40,470 nt of DNA from Oxalobacteraceae bacterium (GTDB taxonomy: Bacteria; Pseudomonadota; Gammaproteobacteria; Burkholderiales; Burkholderiaceae_D): assembly GCA_027490725.1 (NCBI GenBank), contig JAIXXN010000020.1, positions 1-40,470 of the forward strand. The letters are read 5' to 3'. Under the pieces are notes generated by a model, which had not been told where the DNA came from, made no database searches, and worked only from the letters and a program-made list of their open reading frames with translations. This document shows positions 33,403 through 40,470 of this stretch, piece after piece. Numbering within the stretch: the first letter of the stretch is position 1; each line of letters starts with the position of its first letter. The position numbers and the translations under genes were made by a program.

Positions 33403-34203
33403 CTAGTCCCACTTGCGGATCAGCCGATCCAGTGTGCCGTTCTTTTCCAGCTGGAACAGCGCGTGCTCGAGTCGCTCGCGTGCGACCGGAGCCAGCTGCC
33501 TGCTAACGGCGAAGTGGACGGGGGCGCTGTACATTACCTTGGGCAGGATGCGCACTTTGTCGGTATTGCCGGTGCGCTCCAGTAGTTTTTGCAGGTCGCG
33601 ACCGCGGTGAAAAAACAGCCGGCCGCGCCCGGCCACCAGTTTTTGCAGATTCAGGACTTGATTAGTGGCACTTTCATCGATCGGGATGCCGCCCTGGTTA
33701 CGCACTATGTCTGCGGCTGCAAAGCCGCGATTGATCAGGACGATGTTGTCGGGCGCTAGCTCGCGCAAGTCTTCCCACTGGTTAATTTTGACGGGATCCT
33801 GTATGCGTGCCAGAAAGTAGTAGTCATTGCGGTAGAGTGCCGGGCCGATGAACTGGAAGCGGCGCTCGCGTTCACTGCCGCGCTGGACTCCACAGGCAAC
33901 GTCGAGTAGACCATGCTCCAATTCGGAGTAGGCGCGGATCAGCGGCTTCCAGATCTGATCACCCTTGAAGGTGAGCGATGGCTCTAGCTGTTCGATGGCG
34001 CGCAGCAGGTCGATACACAGGCCGCCGACGCGGCCCTTGCCGTTGGCGATAAACTTGGGTTCGGTGCCTTCCTGTGCCGCTGTGCGCAGTACATAGACTT
34101 GCGCAGGCAGCGCATAGGCTTGAGCGGGCAGCACGATTGCTAGCAGCGCAGCCGCGCACGCGTAGCCTAAGCATTGCATCTGCCTGTTACACCATCCCCT
34201 CAT
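33403..34203 (-). CDS. orphan periplasmic solute-binding protein, family 3-like
   Basis: 266 residues. A signal peptide (the hydrophobic CLGYACAAALLAIVLPAQAYA core) precedes a bacterial extracellular solute-binding family 3-like domain: KGRVGGLCIDLLRAIEQ, DVACGVQRGSERERRFQFIGPAL, YYFLARIQDPVKI, and the C-terminal LERLEHALFQLEKNGTLDRLIRKWD-like segment, which ends the domain in the usual way. No ABC permease nearby; the co-encoded unknown protein (32823-33401) is the only partner. Could be a stand-alone sensor. The ATG at 34203 follows CGGAG. An internal ATG at 34182 is a weaker alternative. Confidence 0.85.
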   Translation of the reverse strand: MRGWCNRQMQCLGYACAAALLAIVLPAQAYALPAQVYVLRTAAQEGTEPKFIANGKGRVGGLCIDLLRAIEQLEPSLTFKGDQIWKPLIRAYSELEHGLLDVACGVQRGSERERRFQFIGPALYRNDYYFLARIQDPVKINQWEDLRELAPDNIVLINRGFAAADIVRNQGGIPIDESATNQVLNLQKLVAGRGRLFFHRGRDLQKLLERTGNTDKVRILPKVMYSAPVHFAVSRQLAPVARERLEHALFQLEKNGTLDRLIRKWD

Positions 34204-34353
34204 TGATGCTCCGTATTCGTCATGCTGCTGTATAGCTTACACCAGTATGGGGGGCGAGATTGAACGATGATGCATGGATAGCGCTGCCGTACCTGCAGCA
34301 AGGCGTGCGGCGCGAAGATGGTCGCGCGATCTGCTCGGTCAGGGCCCAGACGC

Positions 34354-34386
34354 AAAAAAGGCCTACGCGCCGGAGCGGGTAAGCCT
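34354..34386 (-). terminator. terminator of the tRNA-Lys gene
   Basis: On the minus strand AGGCTTAC pairs with GTAGGCCT (one G-U) around an inner CGC-TCCG-GCG hairpin, followed by six Ts. It lies 22 bases after the tRNA. Positions 34204-34353 upstream of the binding-protein gene show nothing else I can name. Confidence 0.85.
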
Positions 34387-34408
34387 CATCTGTACTACTA
34401 GAATTCGG

Positions 34409-34484
34409 TGGTAGGCCGTGCGGGATTCGAACCTGCGACCAACGGATTAAAAGTCCGCTGCTCTACCAGCTGAGCTAACGACCC
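34409..34484 (-). tRNA. tRNA-Lys(UUU)
   Basis: 76 bases. The acceptor arms GGGTCGT and ACGGCCT pair with a G-U at 1-72; anticodon loop CTTTTAA gives anticodon UUU in a 5-bp stem (GCGGA/TCCGT); T arm GCAGG-TTCGAAT-CCTGC; D arm with GCTC-AGCTGGTAGA-GAGC; discriminator A and encoded CCA. Matches bacterial tRNA-Lys closely except for the 1-72 G-U. Confidence 0.96.
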
Positions 34485-34498
34485 CCGAAAGAGGCCGT

Positions 34499-34526
34499 AT
34501 TATATACAGGCTTGCGCAAACCGCAA
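34499..34526 (-). promoter_or_regulatory. promoter of tRNA-Lys
   Basis: On the minus strand a perfect TATAAT (34499-34504) with TTGCGG (34521-34526) at 16 bases; the tRNA starts 14 bases after the -10. Confidence 0.75.
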
Positions 34527-34561
34527 AGCCTTTTCTGCCTTTTCTGCAATTATTCTGACAA

Positions 34562-36391
<1,830 letters not shown>

Positions 36392-36413
36392 CGGGCGCCA
36401 CTTTCAAAAGTAA

Positions 36414-37190
36414 TCAGGTCGCTGCCAGACCTTTAACCCAGCTTTGGGCTGGCAGTTTGGTGGCCGCCTTGATCTCGGCGGCGCGCGCCTCGAGCGCGGC
36501 AATATCGAGCGGTCGCTTGCGCTTGAAGGCAATCGCGATCACGTTACCATCATGCACGGGTGGCAGGCAAATGACTTGCTCGAAGGCGAATTTAATCGCC
36601 TTGGTGTTGCGCGCGTAACTAGGGTGGTCACCAAACAGGTTGACGGTCATGATGCCATCGTCTGTCAGGCAGGCTGCGCAGGACTGATAGAACTCGGCCG
36701 TGTCCAGCACGGGGCCGCGGGCGGTGGCGTCGTACAGGTCGACTTGCAGCGCGTCCAGCGTGCCGGCATTCCCGGCATCGTTGACGTAGTCCAGCGCATC
36801 CATCTCCATGACCTGCAGCCGGGCGTCATTCGGCGGCAGCTTGAACATCGCTTCGCAGATATTGATCACTGCCGGATTCAGTTCGACGGCGGTGACGCGC
36901 GCTTGCGGAAAGCTGCTGTAGCAGAATTTGGTCAGGGTGGCCGTCCCCAGACCGAGCTGGGCAACGTGGCGCGGTTCCGGCAGCCACAGCATCCAGGCCA
37001 TCATCTGCTGGGCATATTCGAGTTCCGGCCAGTTGGGTTTGCGGATGCGCATGGCGCCTTGCACCCACTCCGTGCCGAAGTGCAGATAACGTACGCCATC
37101 CTGCTCCGACAAGGTCACCGGCGCATATTTGGGTTTGCGCGCAGGGCGGGAGGATTCTACTTGTTCGATGGATTTACGTTTGATGAGCAT
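36414..37190 (-). CDS. spermidine synthase-like methyltransferase-fold protein
   Basis: 258 residues, no signal peptide. The Rossmann region (about 75-175) fits the spermine/spermidine synthase family: HVAQLGLGTATLTKFCYSSFP (nucleotide loop), VTAVELNPAVI with the acidic residue, DALDYV, and LQVDLYDATARGP, then SCAACLTDDGIMTVNLFGD. The gatekeeper and active-site acidic residues normal for true aminopropyltransferases are not all evident, so it may be one of the widespread spermidine-synthase-like proteins of unknown reaction. The only possible start at the N-terminus, ATG 37190, has no Shine-Dalgarno. Probably first gene of a two-gene unit with the GspE-like ATPase. Confidence 0.8.
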   Translation of the reverse strand: MLIKRKSIEQVESSRPARKPKYAPVTLSEQDGVRYLHFGTEWVQGAMRIRKPNWPELEYAQQMMAWMLWLPEPRHVAQLGLGTATLTKFCYSSFPQARVTAVELNPAVINICEAMFKLPPNDARLQVMEMDALDYVNDAGNAGTLDALQVDLYDATARGPVLDTAEFYQSCAACLTDDGIMTVNLFGDHPSYARNTKAIKFAFEQVICLPPVHDGNVIAIAFKRKRPLDIAALEARAAEIKAATKLPAQSWVKGLAAT

Positions 37191-37217
37191 GGTGAGGAGG
37201 GGATCAGTTGAACTGGT

Positions 37218-37247
37218 ATTATCCCGCGATGCTCTAGATCAAGGCAA
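37218..37247 (-). promoter_or_regulatory. probable promoter of the spermidine-synthase-like gene
   Basis: On the minus strand TTGCCT (37242-37247), 18-base spacer, GATAAT (37218-37223); the start codon is 28 bases further on. Confidence 0.5.
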
Positions 37248-37269
37248 GCCTGAATCAAGCGCCGCCTGA

Positions 37270-37303
37270 AAACAGCACTGCCGGTCAGAGGACCGGCAGT
37301 GCT
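37270..37303 (-). terminator. terminator of the glycine-zipper gene
   Basis: A 13-bp perfect stem AGCACTGCCGGTC / GACCGGCAGTGCT with an AGAG loop (CTCT on the minus strand), then GTTTTC. Confidence 0.8.
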
Positions 37304-37323
37304 GGGAGGGAGTCGGTGTCAGC

Positions 37324-37842
37324 TTAGCGCTGGACTGGTTCCAGAATCACGCGCAGACGCACGCGCTCGCCCGGATCGTAGGACATCACAGTGGTGTAGT
37401 TGCGGCCACGGTAGTCGTAAGTGACTTCATAACCGGCCGTGCGCGACTCCCAGTGATCGACGGTGCGGCACTGTTTCACTTGCTGTTCCTGTACGCCGCC
37501 ACTGGAAGGCGTGTTGGCGTTTTCGGTACGGTCACCGACCAGTGCACCAGCGATGGCGCCCGCTGCCGTGGCGACCGAGCGACCGCTGCCGCCACCGATC
37601 TGATTGCCGGCCAGACCGCCGATCAGGCCGCCCACAATGGCGCCGCCGACGCCGCGCTGGGGCGCTGGCTGCTGGACCTGCACATATTCGGTGCGGCATT
37701 CCTGACGTGGACGGTTAATCTGTTCGACCTGCGGGGTCACCCGAACTACACGGCCGAAATCTTCAAAATCGGCAGCTTGGGCGGTGAAAGGCAGGGCGCC
37801 TACGCACAGGATGGATGCGATCAATTTGGCTTGTAAGTTCAT
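37324..37842 (-). CDS. glycine-zipper 2TM envelope protein
   Basis: 172 residues. Signal peptide MNLQAKLIASILCVGALPFTAQA. Residues about 65-102 form a glycine zipper (GGAIVGGLIGGLAGNQIGGG ... AGAIAGALVGD) as in SlyB/rickettsial 17-kDa antigen-like outer-membrane proteins; the C-terminal part holds QVKQCRTVDHWESRTAGYEVTYDYRGRNYTTVMSYDPG, a common ending of this family. No lipobox is seen. Likely a small outer-membrane or periplasmic protein with a structural or stress role. GAGG lies 8 bases before the ATG. Its own promoter is at 37898-37926. Confidence 0.9.
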   Translation of the reverse strand: MNLQAKLIASILCVGALPFTAQAADFEDFGRVVRVTPQVEQINRPRQECRTEYVQVQQPAPQRGVGGAIVGGLIGGLAGNQIGGGSGRSVATAAGAIAGALVGDRTENANTPSSGGVQEQQVKQCRTVDHWESRTAGYEVTYDYRGRNYTTVMSYDPGERVRLRVILEPVQR

Positions 37843-37897
37843 TTGCTAACCTCGTTTCATTTGAATGTCTTATCAGGGATTCTGATATTGCATGGTA

Positions 37898-37926
37898 AGT
37901 ATGGTACCCCTAGCACAGGGGGACAA
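37898..37926 (-). promoter_or_regulatory. probable promoter of the glycine-zipper gene
   Basis: On the minus strand TTGTCC (37921-37926), 17 bases, CATACT (37898-37903). In the leader a small hairpin TATCAG-GGATT-CTGATA (37871-37887) lies before the start. Confidence 0.5.
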
Positions 37927-37929
37927 CTA

Positions 37930-38254
37930 GTGCAGTTTAGGTATCTATAGCAACAAATTGTAACATCGCCCCAAGGCAGGCAGCGCCGCGCTGGAAAGGG
38001 GGAAATGTGCCGAAAGCACTCTAAAACCCCCACAAAATGTTCTGTTTTTAACAAATATTGCGCTGGGAACCACATTCAAGTTGATCTGAATGGAACAACA
38101 CGTTACCCTAATATCTGGTTGGGATTCGAGAAACACAGGAAGCAGCCGCGGCCAGCGCCGACCCGTTTGCCGTGTACAGTGCACAGGTGCTCAAATTATT
38201 TACTCATTAATTCACAAGCTAGGCACTCCCGACAAAAAAGTGGACACACCTTAC
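37930..38254. other. intergenic region upstream of the barstar gene, no clear gene
   Basis: No convincing ORF; the frame open from 38090 into the barstar gene reads as noncoding until about 38255. No promoter was convincing: the best is TTGATC followed 17 bases later by the poor TACCCT. Nothing else was identified. Confidence 0.4.
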
Positions 38255-38677
38255 ATGCCAGGTCTACCCGAAGGCCCCGTGAGTTTGTTAATGACCGTGC
38301 CGGCCAATCTGGTGCAATCGATACGCGCGTTCCGCGTCACCGAGTTGCAGGAAGAGGCTGCTCGTCTCGAGCAGCATTTCCTGTATGCGCATTGCCTTGC
38401 CGGCGCCACCAAACAGCAAGTGCTGGGCATTATTTCCGAATCGTTCCGCTTCCCCAAAGGTGTGGGCAAAAATTTCGATGGTTTGCGGACAACATTGACC
38501 GAGACCATGGCCGCTGCCGGTACCCAGAACGGCTTCCTGGTGGTACTCGAGCAATTGCCGAATACCCAGAAATTCGACAAGGAAGCGCGCGAGACCCTGC
38601 TCGACGTGTTCCGCGACGCGGCCGACTACTGGGCCGATAAAAAAGTACCATTCCGGGTGTTTTACTCGTTCGAGTAG
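38255..38677 (+). CDS. barstar-family RNase inhibitor-like protein, orphan
   Basis: 140 residues from the chosen start. The barstar fold is suggested by FRVTELQEEAARLEQHFLYAHCLAGATKQQVLGIISESFRFP, then the characteristic GKNFDGLRTTLTE (the FP...N.DAL-type segment of barstar) and NTQKFDKEARETLLDVFRDAADYWADKKVPFRVFYSFE. Barstar inhibits barnase-type RNases, but no barnase is nearby, so its target is unknown. Starts at 38255 (MPGLPEGP) and 38291 (MTVPANLV) are both possible and neither has a strong ribosome binding site; an in-frame GTG lies at 38279. purN follows 91 bases later. Confidence 0.85.
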   Translation: MPGLPEGPVSLLMTVPANLVQSIRAFRVTELQEEAARLEQHFLYAHCLAGATKQQVLGIISESFRFPKGVGKNFDGLRTTLTETMAAAGTQNGFLVVLEQLPNTQKFDKEARETLLDVFRDAADYWADKKVPFRVFYSFE

Positions 38678-38768
38678 CCGGAAACGCGCCTGTGGCTGGC
38701 CTGTTGGCCCCCTTGCTGGCGCGCTTAGTGGTAGTCCCGAGTGCCTGAACAGGGTACAATGTCGGGCT

Positions 38769-39383
38769 ATGAAAAATATCGTCATCCTGATTTCCGGTCG
38801 TGGCAGCAATATGGAAGCCGTGGTACGTGCCGCGCAAGAGCAGCGCTGGCCAGCCCGTATTGCCGCCGTGATCAGCAACCGTGCCGATGCCTCCGGGCTG
38901 GCGTTTGCTGCGGCGCAGGGAATCGCGACGGCAGTTGTTGCCAATAAAGACTATGCCACCCGCGCCGAGTTTGATGCTGCCCTGCAGACCGTGATCGATG
39001 GCTTCCAGCCCGATCTGGTGGTGCTGGCCGGCTTCATGCGGATTTTGACAGCACCGTTCGTTGAACACTACGCCGGTCGCATGTTGAATATCCACCCGTC
39101 GCTGCTGCCACTGTTCCCGGGTCTGGATACCCATGGACAGGCACTGGCCGCCGGGGTGAGCGAGCATGGCGCAACCGTGCACTTTGTCACCGCCGAGCTC
39201 GATCATGGCCCGATGGTGTTGCAAGCGTCTGTGCCGGTACTGTCCGACGATACGGTGGCCAGCCTGTCCGCCCGCGTGCTGAGCCAGGAGCATGTGATTT
39301 ATCCGCAAGCAATCCGCTGGTTTGTCGAAGACCGGCTGACGGTAGCGCAGGGCGCGGTCCAGGTGGACCACAGTAAGACATAA
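38769..39383 (+). CDS. purN: phosphoribosylglycinamide formyltransferase 1
   Basis: 204 residues; transfers formyl from 10-formyl-tetrahydrofolate to glycinamide ribonucleotide in purine synthesis, cytoplasmic. Signatures: ILISGRGSNMEAVV (GAR-binding loop), AVISNRADASGLA, VVLAGFMRILTAPFV, MLNIHPSLLPLFPGLDTHGQAL with the catalytic Asn and His, and TAELDHGPMVLQ with the catalytic Asp. Normal length. The ATG lies only 8 bases after a TACAAT hexamer (38755-38760) and has no clear Shine-Dalgarno. Uses the cofactor made by FolD. The rRNA methyltransferase gene follows after 16 bases. Confidence 0.97.
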   Translation: MKNIVILISGRGSNMEAVVRAAQEQRWPARIAAVISNRADASGLAFAAAQGIATAVVANKDYATRAEFDAALQTVIDGFQPDLVVLAGFMRILTAPFVEHYAGRMLNIHPSLLPLFPGLDTHGQALAAGVSEHGATVHFVTAELDHGPMVLQASVPVLSDDTVASLSARVLSQEHVIYPQAIRWFVEDRLTVAQGAVQVDHSKT

Positions 39384-39399
39384 CTAACCAAGGAATTCC

Positions 39400-40470
39400 A
39401 TGAGATTGCCACCAGCGATACTCGCCAACGCCGAAGAAGTGTTGCGCGAGATTTTGCGCTTTTCCGCGCCGGCCGACACCACCCTGTCGCGCTATTTTAA
39501 AGATCACCCACGCCTCGGCGGCCGCGAACGCGGTGCGATTGCCGAATGCATCTACAACGTGCTGCGCAATAAATCGTTCTTCACCGACTTCTCCGAAGCC
39601 GGTGGTGGCGCCACCATGCGTCGCCTGACCCTGCTGGGTATGGCGGATGCCGTGGGCGTGGAATCGCTGGGCGGCCTGACGGAAGAAGAAGTGGCGTGGG
39701 TCGAGCGGATTTTGCAGATCGATCGCAAGCTGATGCACAAATCGAGCCGCTCGAATATGCCGAAATGGCTGTTCGACAAGCTGGTCGAGCAGATGGGCGA
39801 AGAAGAAACCCTGCTGCTGGCCGATGGCATGAATGTGCCAGCGCCGCTGGACCTGCGCGTGAATGCCCTGAAAGCCAACCGTGAAGAGGTTGCTGCCAAG
39901 CTGGCCGAAGCGCCGATCCGTAGTACCCCGACGCCTTATGCGCCGCTGGGTCTGCGCGTGCTGCAAAAGCCGGCACTGCAGAACCTGCCATTGTTCAAAG
40001 ACGGCCATATCGAAGTACAGGACGAAGGCAGTCAGATTCTGTCGGCCATCGTCGGCGCCAAACGTGGCGAAATGGTGGTGGATTTCTGCGCCGGTGCGGG
40101 CGGTAAAACGCTGGCGCTGGGCGCCACCATGCGTAATACCGGTCGTCTGTACGCTTTCGACGTGTCGGAAAAACGGCTGGCCAAGCTGAAGCCGCGCCTG
40201 GCCCGCAGCGGCCTGTCGAATGTGCATCCGGTGCTGATCGCGCACGAGCGCGACGCCAAGATCAAGCGTCTGGCCGGCAAGATCGACCGCGTGCTGGTCG
40301 ATGCACCGTGCTCGGGTCTGGGCACTTTGCGCCGTAATCCGGACGTCAAATGGCGTCAGCAGCCAAGCGCGATTGGCGAATTGCAGGAAAAACAGGCCGC
40401 GATTCTGGCCGGTGCAGCACGTCTGCTGAAAGGCGGCGGCCGTCTGGTGTATGCCACCTGCAGTTTCCTC
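39400..40470 (+). CDS. 16S rRNA m5C methyltransferase, RsmB/NOP2 family, 3' end cut by window
   Basis: 357 complete codons up to the window end without a stop, so the 3' part (about 60-80 residues by comparison) lies outside. AAGGA precedes the ATG at 39400. A helical N-terminal domain (NusB/RsmB-like, about 1-130) is followed by the RNA-methyltransferase core: EVQDEGSQILSAIV, SAM-binding VVDFCAGAGGKTLALG, VDAPCSGLGTLRRNPDVKW (motif IV Cys) and YATCSFL, where the catalytic Cys of motif VI lies four residues from the end. The partner is probably the small-subunit rRNA. Follows purN after 16 bases and probably shares its transcript. Confidence 0.9.
   Translation, partial: MRLPPAILANAEEVLREILRFSAPADTTLSRYFKDHPRLGGRERGAIAECIYNVLRNKSFFTDFSEAGGGATMRRLTLLGMADAVGVESLGGLTEEEVAWVERILQIDRKLMHKSSRSNMPKWLFDKLVEQMGEEETLLLADGMNVPAPLDLRVNALKANREEVAAKLAEAPIRSTPTPYAPLGLRVLQKPALQNLPLFKDGHIEVQDEGSQILSAIVGAKRGEMVVDFCAGAGGKTLALGATMRNTGRLYAFDVSEKRLAKLKPRLARSGLSNVHPVLIAHERDAKIKRLAGKIDRVLVDAPCSGLGTLRRNPDVKWRQQPSAIGELQEKQAAILAGAARLLKGGGRLVYATCSFL

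Noticed and set aside
38090..38254. Extension of the barstar gene to 38090
   Set aside because: No ribosome binding site, noncoding-like composition, and the likely fold begins after 38255.

Overview
This window reads as a stretch of a high-GC betaproteobacterial chromosome, most likely Burkholderiales and probably close to Oxalobacteraceae. That placement is inferred from gene content. The clues are an aceE-aceF-lpdA operon whose E3 carries its own lipoyl domain, a small Trp-rich membrane protein, a DUF2486-like gene next to holC, and proteins with PEP-CTERM anchors. No phage, plasmid, insertion sequence or CRISPR array is visible, and gene order looks like a stable chromosome.

Layout. Positions 1-7740 hold the 3' part of ilvD, a small membrane protein, a periplasmic cytochrome c, a structured palindromic repeat, a branched-chain amino acid binding protein, a DUF2486-like gene with holC, and prlC with folD. 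Positions 7741-14255 hold the pyruvate dehydrogenase operon behind a near-consensus promoter. Positions 14380-21144 hold a secreted M20 peptidase, a small unknown protein, and a TetR-controlled tripartite efflux pump of EmrAB/outer-membrane-factor type with a divergent promoter and a clear operator. Positions 21197-29387 hold an unusual density of secreted hydrolases: an M49-like metallopeptidase, a small HEXXH protein, a BON-domain protein, a PEP-CTERM trypsin-like protease behind an AT-rich leader, an S9 peptidase and a PhzF-like enzyme.

Positions 29589-34203 are the least ordinary part. A large secreted protein joins a Het-C / zinc-phospholipase-C-like N-terminus to a VWA domain of VWA7/hemicentin type. 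It is followed by a small protein with a variant PEP-CTERM anchor, then by a convergent pair of secreted proteins (an orphan solute-binding protein and an unknown protein). Positions 34354-40470 are mostly housekeeping: tRNA-Lys(UUU), a GspE/PilB-type ATPase with a spermidine-synthase-like protein, a glycine-zipper envelope protein, an orphan barstar, purN, and an RsmB-type rRNA methyltransferase cut by the window end.

The strongest candidates for something undescribed are the Het-C-like/VWA protein with its PEP-CTERM partner, the multi-hairpin repeat at 2251-2370, the 10-bp inverted repeat that could hide the ribosome binding site of the BON-domain gene, and the 14-bp direct repeats over the folD promoter. 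All functional statements rest on motif reading by eye; no database search was run.
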